DNA from: Rosa chinensis
Taxonomy: Eukaryota > Streptophyta > Magnoliopsida > Rosales > Rosaceae
Direction of reading: 5' to 3'
NCBI RefSeq assembly: GCF_002994745.2
Contig: NC_037093.1
Span: 67,289,510-67,353,509 of the forward strand
DNA: 64,000 bases
This document shows positions 32,301 through 56,822 of this stretch, one piece after another. Position numbers and translations under genes: made by a program. Position 1 is the stretch's first letter. Every line of letters starts with the position of its first letter. Under the pieces are notes generated by a model. It did no database searches. It had not been told where the DNA came from and saw only the letters and a program-made list of their open reading frames with translations.

Positions 32301-34413
32301 TAGGATCAAGTCAAATAACTACGACGACTCAATCCTAGCTCATTATGTCTGAAAAATGTACAAGTTTGAAGTCTCTAATGTCCATCCATTTTCACATAAT
32401 AGTTCATGATGTTAAAGAAAAAAAGTACAAGTGTTCTAGTTACTAATTTCACGTTTTTAATAACACCCAGAGAGTACTGGTTATGTCTAAACATAGATGT
32501 TACTGAACAATAATACCACAAAAAGGAGGTCATGAAAGAAGAAAAGAGAACATTTTCAGCTATTCTTGTGCTAACCATTCGAGACAATAAGATAAACTTA
32601 AATATTACTTGCAGCTTAAAGGTGAAATTAACCGGATCACAAGCAAGATAAGAAACAGCGTTCAAACACTGCACAGTAAGGAAAAGATTTTGAATGCTGT
32701 AAAAACAAGTCTTTCCTTCCCTGAACTATGAGTCCCTTAACTACAACCAAACTCATTGATTATTTCCTCACATTCTGGGGATAGCAAATTTCACTTTCCA
32801 AGAACAGTAGCATAAGATTAACATATAACTACTAATGCTTTTCATCTTATGATGAACGCAATCTCATACCTGACCATCAGAACCAGCAGAGAACACCCGA
32901 TTATGGCTGGGAGCAGCTGCCAGAGCTTTCACGTCACCCTTGTGATATGAATGTGCTTGCAGTAGAGTTCCATGCTGACTGTCCCAAAACTGAACACTTC
33001 CAGTACTGTCTGCACTTACAAGGGTCCCGCACCTGGTGTAAACCAATAACTCAATTTTTAGAAAGAGTATTTTGGTGGCTAAACCCCAATTGACAGACAG
33101 AACTGAAAAATCAGTCTCGAAGACAGCAGAAAATTATAAAGATCCCGCCAATGTTTACCTCAGAGAAAGTAACGCCCACACACAGAGTTCAGATCCGCTA
33201 CCCAAGCCTCCGAGTCCAACTGTAATCCTATGTTTTTCAATGCCTCCTCTAGCATCCCAGATCCTTATCATGCTGTGAAATGAGAAGGGGAATTAAATGT
33301 TTAATAAATTGGCATTAGTTTGAGCTCACAACATGTACAGTCAATCTACATATTCGTACTTACCCATCAGTACTCCCTGCATATATAAACTTTGCATCGG
33401 GACTCCACGCCACACTCAAAACACTACCTGAAAATTACAAGACTATGAGCTCTAAACATAAACTTACAAAAGTAAGAGAAGTATCGGGAAAAGAAAACAG
33501 AACTCCAAGTGACAAAGAGGAGCGGATATCTCACCATTGACCCTAGGCAGCGATTTAGTGTATACAAACTCATCTGCATCATTAATACTGTAAATTTGCA
33601 GAAAACCATCACCACCAGCTAATGCCACGCGCGGGTTCACAAGAACTGATGGTGCATGATCATCGTCTGAGTCTGAATCATCCTCGCTGTCACTGGTTTC
33701 ACTATCACTGGTTTCAGGATCACCCCCATTATCATTCAAAAACCCATTCTCTGTATCATTAACACAGGGTGCCACGGCCATATTAAAGATTGAGACCCCC
33801 ACAGAATCCAAAACAGTCTGCAACAAAACAACATTTTGTCACCAAGTCTAATGAATCATTTCAAACTATAACTAGAACTATTTTCCGAACAAAAAATAAC
33901 TCCGAATAACTGCAAATGTTTACTCTATGTCACAGAAGCTAAACAATATTCAGCTCGATTTAACTAAAGCACAACTGCTTACCGTCTGCTTCAAATTAAA
34001 AAGATCCCAATGCGAAACTGAGCCGTCGAGGCTAGAAGAGAACAACCGCCCACAAGGCAAGCCTTTCGAGCCAGCCCGGCACCAAATGAGCGACGAAACG
34101 CTCGTGTTAGGGTCTCCATGAATCGTCTAAACACAGAATACACAAAACAATTATCCTCATTTGAATTGATCAAAACTTGAAGCCAGTAATTGATTCAAAA
34201 TCAACAATATCATCATTGCAAATAAATAGCAAGTAAAATTGTTGACAGTACCAGCTGACAGTGCCATCCGACGGCGCCGGGGGAGACGAGCCAAATCTCG
34301 ACGGAGCCGTCGGCGCGGGCGGCGGCGACCTGCGAGTCGTCGACGCTGGTGGCTAGGGCAACGACCGGCGACGGCTTCCAATCGACGGAGCTGTTCCTAT
34401 AGACTTCGAGCAT
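29326..34413 (-). CDS. PCN: U3 snoRNA-associated WD40 protein UTP4 / POPCORN (Cirhin homologue)
   Basis: Component of the t-UTP subcomplex of the small-subunit processome, acting in the nucleolus on pre-18S rRNA transcription and processing. In Arabidopsis, PCN is needed for embryo and meristem patterning. Eleven exons, read downward: 34413-34252, 34126-33983, 33817-33535, 33427-33364, 33272-33159, 33032-32870, 32150-32000, 31881-31256, 30664-30483, 30370-30110, 29632-29326. All joins keep frame; 818 aa, normal for the family. WD-type blocks are evident ([80 protein letters not shown]). An acidic insert ([17 protein letters not shown]) sits between repeats in exon 3, and exon 8 has a basic [13 protein letters not shown] stretch. 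The C-terminus ends VDKHTFGT. Start is the ATG followed by [15 protein letters not shown]. Confidence 0.95.
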
Positions 34414-34930
34414 GGTCTCTACTTGAGGCTTGAGCGTAGAGCCTTGGCGGGGAAGAAGGATTAGGGTTTGGAGCGAGTGATGATGATTCTCACGGTCTGA
34501 GAGAATGGAGTGTGGTGGTGGTGTGAGAGCATCACAAAGAGAAAGAAGCCGCTGTGTAGAGAGTAACTAGGTTTTTGAGGGTTTTAGCGCGGCTGCTGAT
34601 AATAGGTCATGGGGAGACGAGAACCGGGATTGATTCCTTGTGAACCGGGTTTGTTGCGGTCTGGGAAATTTTAGGTGAAGCCCATTGGTTATTGATCCAT
34701 AGTCCAAATGCACTGGCCCACCGCTTTAGTGAGCTTGACCGCTTCGTTTCATAATATCCGACCCGATATACTTGTTTCCATAACAGAAAGAACAAAATAT
34801 AACGACTTTTTTAGTTCCCTAGTCGTTGTGACTTGTGACATGAAAGAAGGCAAAGAACAGAACAAAAACGTGTCCATTCAATCATATTCGAACTTCATAC
34901 TTAAACGAGTTTTTATCTTATCACTAAAAA
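34414..34930. other. Upstream flank of UTP4
   Basis: Contains the 5' UTR/promoter of the minus-strand UTP4 gene (34414 to about 34620) and then unassigned sequence. No clear TATA box. No gene seen. Confidence 0.45.
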
Positions 34931-35295
34931 GAGAATTCCACAAATAGTCATCCAACTATGACTCATTCGACACGTTGGTCACTCAAGTTTCAAATATATC
35001 ACTTTGGTCACTCAACTATTACACTGTCAATCACTTTAGCCACCCCAATGACATTTTATCTCACTTTGATCACTTCTCTCATTCATTCTAATACATATTT
35101 ATCAATTTTTCACAATTGGTTGGACGAAAATATCATTAATATTGTGGCAAATATTTTTTTTAATTAAAAAAATTAAATAAGTGACTAAAGTGAATTATAG
35201 AGTTAAATTTGAGTGACCAAAGTGATATATTTAAAAGATGAGTAACTAAAGTGTCGAATATGTAAAAATTGAGTGACCATCTGTGATATTTTCCC
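34931..35295. mobile_element. MITE-like element with about 100-bp inverted repeats
   Basis: The left part (around 34939-35044) and the reverse complement of the right part (around 35285-35180) align over about 100 bp. Shared blocks include ATTCGACAC, AAATATATCACTTTGGTCAC and TTCACTTTAG/ATCACTTTAG. The outermost match is GGGAAAATATCAC on the right against GAGAATTCCAC on the left. No transposase. I could not find a target duplication, so ends are approximate. Long-TIR elements of this sort are typical of Mutator-like derivatives. Confidence 0.6.
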
Positions 35296-35418
35296 TATTA
35301 CTGAATTGAATGGTAGTTAATTAAAAATATATATATCATATTTAAGGTAACAAGGTAAGAATATCTAAAGTATGATACTATGAAGACCTGTGTTTCGGTA
35401 TAAATAACTTAATCAAAT

Positions 35419-36277
35419 GAGTTTTTCTATTAGAACCTCTAAATTTACTCACTTGACATCTATGCTTTTTACACCTCTTATCAAATTTTCAAATACTAAG
35501 TTTACTCACTAAACCTCACTAAATTTCCTCAAATAACCTCACTCATATAATTTGCAAACAAATTATTATCTTTAAAATAAAAAATAATTTCAATGATTTA
35601 ATCACTCTATAAATCTTAACTAAATATACATTTCTTAATCAAACTTGAGTTTCAAAAATTAATGTCTAATCAATGAGAAAATGCCATGAACTATTATGTT
35701 TTTTTTTTATATATATATATTTTTTCTATTTTAGCTGTGCAAAAATAAATAAATAAATAATTTTTTTTATTCTAAAAAAAAATCATTCATTTTTTAATGT
35801 TTATTTTTTTTTTCTGTATTTTTTTTTTTGAAATGGGGCTGGTGCGCCTGTTATGTATTTTTTGTACCACATGATTAATTATTTAAGTTTTTTTTTTTGT
35901 GCAAATATAATGAATTGACTTAAATTTAGGTCATAAATCATAAAAGGATTTATTTTGTTTTCCCTCACCAATATGCGTTCAACATATATATCATACATTT
36001 TTATGTCACATAATCATATTTTTAATTCTTATTAAATATATATGAATGTTTTAATGAGTAGGTAGTGAAATTGGAAAATGAAAATAGATAAGGAAAATAA
36101 TAAGGAATACAATCTAATATTATTGAATTGGAAAGTCTACATAAAATAAATAGAATATTTTTTTGGTATAATTATTGTCCTTAATAGTCATTTTATAGTA
36201 GGTTATATATGTCTATATATAATTCATAATAGAGTGAGGTCAAATGAGCAGATTTGAAGGTCCTAATAGAAACTCTC
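35419..36277. mobile_element. Mutator-like MITE with 9-bp target duplication
   Basis: TAATCAAAT lies immediately outside both ends (35410-35418 and 36278-36286). The left end GAGTTTTTCTATTAGAACC and the reverse complement of the right end GAGAGTTTCTATTAGGACC are inverted repeats, and similarity continues to about 44 bp (for example ACTCACTTGAC against GCTCATTTGAC). The element is 859 bp, AT-rich and non-coding. The 9-bp duplication is the Mutator superfamily hallmark. Confidence 0.82.
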
Positions 36278-36286
36278 TAATCAAAT

Positions 36287-36823
36287 AGCAAAATAAGACA
36301 TTAAGACCTATTAGAGATGATTGAACCCTTTCATTTATTTTAATCTCAGCCCGATTATATACGTCTCATTATCAATTGGGGTATTCATAAGGACTTGGCA
36401 TTAGTAATTTGAGTAATATGATTGAAAACAACATATTGTATGGGACATATTGCTTTGAGGTGATCGGTAGAAGACATAATTTTGTGATTTTACATGAGAA
36501 AGAAAACATCTAACTGAAAAATACATTAGAAGTATAAAAGAGAAATGAATTAGATAAGTAAATTTATTAATTGAAATTAAAATGTAAGGTGTAATGAGCA
36601 AGTACAAAGTAAATTAGCCGCACCCAAATAAATTCTGTGCTTGCACCGACTTAAAGTAATGTGACTGGCGCGGTCAAGGCCCTTAATTTTTGGGCCGGCC
36701 AGAGCGTTACTTGAACTTAACGCATTACTTGCTTCCAAACCGGTGATAGTAACTCCCTTTCCTCTTCTCCTGATTCAGATCTTACCCATTTCCAACACCA
36801 ACCCACTAACTCATACACAAACA
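36287..36823. other. ECA3 upstream region
   Basis: AT-rich at first; from 36640 more balanced, ending in the ECA3 core promoter. No gene seen. Confidence 0.45.
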
Positions 36824-36830
36824 TATAAAA
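36824..36830 (+). promoter_or_regulatory. TATA box candidate for ECA3
   Basis: TATAAAA about 115 bp upstream of the start codon, followed by a purine-rich leader. Confidence 0.45.
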
Positions 36831-36942
36831 GCGCGCACGCAAGAAGTAAAACTCCGAAGGAAAAAAAGAAGAGAAAAAGCATAAAGCAAAGAGCGAAGAA
36901 GAAGGAGTTCCCGGAGCTCTGATCCAAACCGTTTGTCCGTCA

Positions 36943-50814
<13,872 letters not shown>

Positions 50815-50921
50815 ATGGGAGGTTTTTGTGATTCAAGTTTTGCATACACCTACTATACTGGAGGAGTACACCCCCATCTCCTTCGACAGATAGAAGAAAC
50901 CACACAGTCGTTATGGTGACT

Positions 50922-51091
50922 CACATATTCATATGCTTCCTCAAGATAAGAATGAGTAACCTTGCACAAGGCTTTTGTATCAGATCTTGTAACGATATAA
51001 GAAGTATACCTTGCACATATTCAAATGCTTCCTCAAGATAAGAAGAGTAACCTTGCACAAGTCTTTTGTATCAGATCTTGTAACGACATGA
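50922..51091. repeat. 92-bp tandem duplication in the ECA3 3' flank
   Basis: CACATATTCATATGCTTCCT starts at 50922 and a close copy at 51014. Both contain CAGATCTTGTAACGA. It follows the stop codon by about 110 bp and so probably lies in the 3' UTR or just past it. Confidence 0.85.
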
Positions 51092-52370
51092 GCACTCGCA
51101 CTCTTTTGAAAGCTCTGTTGTAAACTACGGCCGAAAAGTCATTAGCAATTTAGCAAAAGTTGGTATTGTAGTTTGTACTGCTCTGATAGCTTGCCAGTTA
51201 TGTTGCCCATCAGGTGGTTTCGACTTGGCTTATAATCTGCCAACTGATCCTCATACGAAGGTAGTTAATTGTAGATTTATTTAGGAGCTTTAATTGTGTA
51301 GTTAAAATTGATGAAAAGTGAGTTTTGCCGTGCATCTTCTCACTGTTGAATACTCCAGAAATTTGAACCAAAAAATGTCATTACAAATAAGACGTGGTTT
51401 AGACACTAGTGACTAAAACAAAGTTGAGCAATCAATCAAAAATAGCATTACGAGTTCAAACTCACTGTAATTCATGACTAGTGACTATAAATAGCACCGA
51501 GTTCAAAGTCGTGGTAATACAAAGTCTCTTGCCCGCCGGCCGCCCGAATGTGATCCAGATGTCTGGATTGGATGAGGAGGAGCCACGCTGAAGCTGTGGT
51601 CGAGTTTCCAACGCTGTGTTTGAGTTTTCGGATAAGCTACACCTCCCATTCCAACAAAATGCCCTCATTCCAAAGCCTCTTCCATTCGCTCTTAGCTTCG
51701 GCGAGATCTTCAGTTGGAACTACAAAATGTTATATAATGAAACAATAGGAATACTGACGTTGAGTTTCTCATAAGAATGCTTACAAGCATGTTTGTTTCT
51801 TTTTCAGATCAGAAATTTCTAGTTAAATTGAGTTACTCATTTCATGTTGAATAACAAGGAAGCTAGAAATGCCTAATACACTAAGGCCATGTTTAGTTCA
51901 CGGATTTGAGTAATCAGGAAAAGAAAGTCATTCATTTCCTTTGTTTGGTAGGCACAAACTTTAGAAGTATTTTCCTGACATAAAGAAAAATATGGGGGAA
52001 GATCATTCCTTTCAAACCCCATGGGAATAATGAGGAAGCTAGAAATGCCTAATACAATCAAAGAGTTTCGATGTTAAACGTAACTCTAATAAAGCAAAAG
52101 TTGAGCGGCATGGGAATAATGAGGAAGCTAGAAATGCCTAATACACTCAAAAGGAAGCTAGAAATTCTCTAATAAAGCAAAAGTTGAACGGCATTCATTT
52201 ACTCGCTCTAATAAAAGACCTGTAACAGACACCGTAGTCCTCCTATATAAGTATCAGATTACAGCTGAACACCTTAGCTTCTCTGATGCTTTTGATCTCT
52301 TCTAGCTAGCCCGGATCTGGAATCGCCGCCCATGTAAGTGACGCACTCCAATCTCGAACCGAGTTAATTT
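51092..52370. other. Intergenic with dispersed short repeats
   Basis: No gene seen. AGGAAGCTAGAAATGCCTAA occurs near 51857, 52032 and 52122, with a partial copy near 52152. CATGGGAATAATGAGG recurs with a 90-bp period (52020, 52110). 51890-52020 begins GGCCATGTTTAGTTCACGGA, a phrase common at ends of plant MITEs. Confidence 0.5.
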
Positions 52371-52373
52371 AAT

Positions 52374-52475
52374 TAGTCAACCACAAGATCCCATTGATTT
52401 GATGTCATAGCTGGCACTGGTCTGATCACTGTCTTCATCTCTGACATCAGAGTCAATGGGATCTTGTGGTCGACT
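52374..52475. repeat. Short perfect-looking hairpin (about 37-bp arms, 28-nt loop)
   Basis: The left arm 52374-52410 contains ACCACAAGATCCCATTGA, and the right arm 52439-52475 contains its exact reverse complement TCAATGGGATCTTGTGGT. Flanking arm positions also pair (TAGTC/GACTA, TGATGTCA/TGACATCA), with about four mismatches and one bulge. Size and symmetry are like a plant miRNA precursor or young inverted repeat. I do not recognise the arm as a known miRNA. Confidence 0.6.
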
Positions 52476-52587
52476 AGCCTGAAGCAACGTACCCCATTAC
52501 TCTTCACTCTTCAGAATCTTGATGTCAAAGCTAGCTGGCACTGGCTACATGCATGGCACCCAGCAAGCTCAACTCTCTCTCTCTCTA

Positions 52588-52858
52588 TGACCAGAGAGGT
52601 ATAGAGAAGTATATATATATGCAGGAGCAATTAATGAGCTGATTGATAGTGGATATAGCTAGGGCATAAGCTGGCAGAGCGTCTTGCGTTGGAGATGGAT
52701 TTCCTGAAGGGATGGGCTTACCTGTTCAGGAGCAACAAGTATAACTTCACTCCTGAATCCGTTGGGTCTTGAGGATTTCAGAAACACGTACACAAGATAA
52801 TCAGCTCATAAACTGCATGCTCCTGCGTACTTCTCTATTACCTCTCTGTTCATCAGGC
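52588..52858. repeat. Imperfect long hairpin with about 60-bp arms
   Basis: The left arm at 52588-52648 reads CAGAGAGGTATAGAGAAGTA then GCAGGAGCA and ATGAGCTGATT. The right arm at 52797-52858 is its reverse complement (AATCAGCTCAT, TGCTCCTGC, TACTTCTCTATTACCTCTCT). The loop of about 150 nt contains a 25-codon frame from 52695 (MDFLKGWAYLFRSNKYNFTP...). A (TA)n insertion bulges the left arm. Confidence 0.6.
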
Positions 52859-52859
52859 T

Positions 52860-53400
52860 TTCTTCCACAATGTGGCGGTCGTTCGACCTCAGGCTTAATG
52901 CTACCAAGTAGCCTTAACCGACAGAGAGCTCGCCGACGGCTACTGATGCCGTCAACGTGCTGCTGCTGATGTCGAGCTTCGAGTGCTACCAAGGCCGCAA
53001 TCTGCAGTTCAATCTGGACATAATCTTGCACCGCCAATTGCAGCTGAAAAATACTCTTTATGGTAAGGTACGTAGAAAGTAGGGATATGCTTGCTTGTGT
53101 ACGTATGAAGGTGAGTCCCAATTGAACTCGGTCATACAAAATTTTGACTCCTCTGGATAATTATTAATGTGAATTTGTTTTCGTAAAACTTGCTTAATGA
53201 TTATCCGCGTTGTCAAATGGGGCGGATCTAAATACAAGGCCTCAAGCCTAGACAGTTTTTTGGGCAAAAAACCACTAACTATATATCTACTTTCAGTTTC
53301 AGCCCATACCCAAAGGGGAAAATTCCCGTTCTTCCCCAGGCCACAGCTCACTTCTCTCCTCTATGGTCAGACCCTCCTCCGCGGCTCCCCATCCAAGCTG
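52860..53400. other. Unassigned, possibly coding-derived relic
   Basis: 52870-53060 has higher GC and coding-like phrases in shifting frames (LTDRELADGY, FECYQGRNLQFNLDIILHRQ) interrupted by stops. I cannot name a family. 53200-53400 resembles a promoter or leader. Nothing else seen. Confidence 0.35.
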
Positions 53401-53657
53401 AGTCGAGTTCTTCTCCCTGTATGGCTGTATTGATTTTCATTGCAGACTTGCAGTCATGCAGTCATCTTCTCCGGCTTTCCCCATCCAAGCTTGCTTTGTT
53501 TTCTGATTTGCTCCAAACGGGAGGTATTTCTTTTCTTTCATTCTAAGTCTCTTGATTGGTTTAATGGGTTTGTTGATGGAAATAGTGGTGTGAGTCACAG
53601 TGGTGTTTTGTTTGTTTTGGGTTTCTGGGTTTTGTTGGGTAGCTTTGGTTATGAGCA

Positions 53658-53766
53658 ATGGGGGACTCGGGTGGAAAAGTGAGGTTGATTCGGTGCCCAA
53701 AGTGTGAGAATCTTCTTCCTGAGCTAGCTGATTACTCTGTGTATCAGTGTGGTGCTGTTCTTGGTG
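53658..53766 (+). pseudogene. EDR4-like first exon fragment with disrupted zinc ribbon
   Basis: Reads MGDSGGKVRLIRCPKCENLL then PELADYSVYQCGAVLGG, with a splice donor (G|GTATTT) after 53766. This matches the N-terminal exon of plant ENHANCED DISEASE RESISTANCE 4-type proteins, where the conserved end is YQCGGCGAVL. Here the second Cys pair has collapsed to one Cys, equivalent to a three-codon deletion. No following exon of that family is seen, so it is treated as a gene fragment. Confidence 0.65.
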
Positions 53767-54733
53767 GTATTTTTTTTTTTTTTTGGATTCAGTTGTTTGC
53801 TTTCTGTTTTTGTTTGTGAGAAACTTCAGAGAAAGATGTGATTTTTATGTTGAAACTTTTTCAATTACCAAATTGGGGAGTTAAATTTGGAGTCTTTATC
53901 ATGGTGATAGTTGTGATTCTTGTAGAAATTTGTGTTTGATTTATGAGAAGGTTAGGAACCCAAATGAGATCAGGGTTTTTGGCCTTGAAATTTGGTATGG
54001 TATAAACCCCAAAAACACACACCAACACGAAAAGAACTACTCATTTGGATTTGTGGGGCTGAGTTTGTTATAGCTGAAAAAGAATGCAACTTGCAAAGTT
54101 CTTAACTCAACAGCATTCCATCTCCTGTAGTGTTTTCTGCAACCAAAATAAAGCAATTGTTTATTTTTGAAAGAAGTTTGCTCTTTTTTGGGGCGTTTTC
54201 TTTGGATTAGAGGATCAAATTTTGGGTTTCTTTCATTTACAGCAAAAAAGGAACGGCAGATGAGTGGGAGTGGGTGTCTCAGGTTCTTGATGGTCATTGC
54301 AAACCAATGCCACAAGTCTATGTTCTTCCTTAGCTACCAGCTTAATTTCTGAATCAAACCCACCTCAGCTATCAATCTTCACAAGGTAATAACTCTTTCT
54401 TTCACAATTCACAAGGTAATGATTAAGAAATTTTTGGGCACTTATAATTAGCCTAGACGGGTTTCAAATCCTGGATCCGCCACTTTATAATGTGTTCAAT
54501 TCTTCAGATCCTGATGAACCGGGTGATCATGCGATTTTCTATGAGCTTGAGAACGGTGAGCAAGTACAATTTTAGTGATCTACTTCTTTGCTTCGTAGAA
54601 AGAGAGAGAAGGGAAACGGGGAATTGGAGAGGAGGAAGGGAGAAGGTCATCAAGGCCAATAAAGGTATTGCTTTTTCTTGCTCTGTGTCGTTTCTAATCT
54701 GGGTATTGCTTGCTTTAATTTTCTGGGTTCATA

Positions 54734-54918
54734 GCTATTGTTGTTGTTTCTTTTAGTGCTTCTTGCAAAAATGCAACTTTGGATGTATGAGACAAGTTGG
54801 GTTTCCGTTGTGATTGATATAAATAAAGCATTTTGATGATATGGTATTCTTAATTTGCTATTGTTGTTGTTTCTTTTAGTGCTTCTTGCAAAAATGCAAC
54901 TTTGGATGTATGAGACAA
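54734..54918. repeat. 123-bp-period direct duplication
   Basis: A segment of about 62 bp beginning GCTATTGTTGTTGTTTCTTT occurs at 54734 and at 54857 and ends GTATGAGACAA both times. The spacer differs. Confidence 0.85.
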
Positions 54919-54981
54919 TAGATTTTGTCTGTTCATGTCAATGTACGAATTTAACTCGGTTCTTGTGTGCTTTTGTTGCAG

Positions 54982-55131
54982 TGCGGATTGGGTTGCTATA
55001 TGTCATCTCTGGACTTGGTGGGAGTTTGATGTCTTCACTTTTCATCCAGTCAAATATCTATGTTGGTGCTTCTGGTGCACTTTTTGGATTTCTGGGAGCC
55101 GTGCTTTCTGAACTTGATTATCACTAACCGG

Positions 55132-55134
<3 letters not shown>
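54982..55134 (+). pseudogene. Rhomboid protease exon fragment
   Basis: After the acceptor TTTTGTTGCAG the frame reads [20 protein letters not shown] then [20 protein letters not shown], the TM4 region of plant rhomboid-like proteases, with the catalytic serine motif GASGALFG intact. After LSEL a one-base shift breaks the frame: the main frame stops (DYH*), while the next frame gives ITNRTIY, which fits the family. The sequence then runs straight into a (TA)n tract. No exon with the catalytic His is seen, so this is a decayed fragment. Confidence 0.7.

Positions 55135-55174
<40 letters not shown>
55135..55174. repeat. (TA)n microsatellite
   Basis: An AT dinucleotide run of about 19 units replacing the end of the rhomboid exon. 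Confidence 0.9.
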
Positions 55175-55177
<3 letters not shown>

Positions 55178-56822
55178 TATGCTAGTAAGGTAAAAGTTCA
55201 ACTGCCTACAAAAGGCTTCGCATTTACAAGAACTTTGGTGACTACCACTAATTCCTTATTGTTGTTCAGTTTGGAGCAATTGTCACCCACCTGATCATAA
55301 TAGCAATCAATTCGGCTCATTAATATCATCATACTATCTCCTTTGGAACTTCATTTTCTGCTCATCACCACCAGTTTCAGCCCCTACTTTGTTGGCACTT
55401 GTTGTGAAAGTGAGTTATATAAACCTTTTGATCATCAAAATGATGGAAACACAGAAGTTGATGATAACTACTATTTTAGATGTTCAATGTAATCATGGGA
55501 CTTTGTCTCTTCAATAGGAATGCAGACCCTAAGCTAATTAAGAACAGGGGAAGAAAGGGTGGAAGGAATTATATTCTTTACAGGCCTTTCCAGGGCTAAT
55601 GGGGATTTTTCTAGTAGTGCACGTCTCTATGTCCCCATCACTTATAAAGAATGCTCTCCGCAGAATTGCTAGCTGGTGAAGGTCTGGAACTTATGCGCAT
55701 CAAATCCTAATCGACTGATATGATCCAGGCTAGTTGGCATATGCATGTCAGCCTGCCTTTTAGTATTTGACTTGATAATCCATTCTAAACCGTACCTATA
55801 TTAATTAATAAGGGATCATGTCTAATTAGCTATGAATGGTCAATCAGATTTGTTCTATGAATCTATCAGCTGCTTGACATTTGATATAACATGAAAAAGA
55901 ATAGAATATCGGATTTGCTCCATTTTCCACCAAGAAAGTACATCCAACTCACTTGTACAAGAATTAATAATAAACTACATAAAGAAATGGGGTACAACTG
56001 GTACAACTGAAGATTGTAGCCGTGAAGCTTAATTCCGAAGATTGTGTGTGAGGGAGTAGGGTCGCTTTCGAAAGCAGTCATCAAAAACTAGAAATGGTAG
56101 TCACCAATCTTGAAAACTCACCACCCCTTTGAGCAAACTTGGCGCCAACTAATCTGTACAGGACGTGGTCAACATATTTGAATGAGCCTGAGCGTGACTT
56201 CTAATATACCGTAGTTGTCGTAACTCGTAAATTAACTAACAAGAACAGGATCAGACGGTGAAGATTTCGTGGGATCACTGAATTTTACGGTCATGGATGA
56301 TTCTTTGAAATGCTTACTGGCTCGGTCATTTTCAAGCTCTCGGTTGAAGATCTGGGTAGATTTTCCCAACTTCAAGATGTAGTACAGCAATACTTGTTCA
56401 TATGCATCTCAATCCCTGCACGCCATAACGAAAAAGATCGAGAATTGACAACTTGAAAAGCTAACGGGTATATTAAACATCAATGTACATTGACATATCC
56501 AGTTTCAAGTTCAAAAGGAAGAGGTCCCTGGAAACTTAACCAGGGAGCTGTGAGAGGATGCTAATACACGGGATATTTAAAATGTAAAATAATTTTTAAT
56601 TTTAGTTCTGGATATTTTTCCTTTGCTCATCATCAAAAACAGAGAAGGTGGTTTGCCCCATGAAGTGGTCTCGCAACCGTGAGAGGTTGTAGCTACGGCT
56701 ATCTAACGCTAGGGACCCGACCCGATCCTCAGCCACGAACCATGTGATGAAATTGAACTACAGATCTATATATAAATATACAATTCATCAATCATCAATA
56801 TGATGAGATATTTTTACAACAA
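55175..56822. other. Intergenic between rhomboid relic and FKBP gene
   Basis: No intact gene. 55175-55700 might hold decayed rhomboid 3' sequence, but no motif is convincing. A minus-strand phrase at 56166-56101 (LYRLVGAKFAQRGGEFSRLV) looks protein-derived and is isolated. Confidence 0.4.

Noticed and set aside
54450..54485. tRNA-like TpsiC phrase (GGGTTTCAAATCCTGGATCC)
   Set aside because: No acceptor stem, anticodon arm or A-box around it; it resembles a transposon terminus ending in a GATCCGCCAC phrase.
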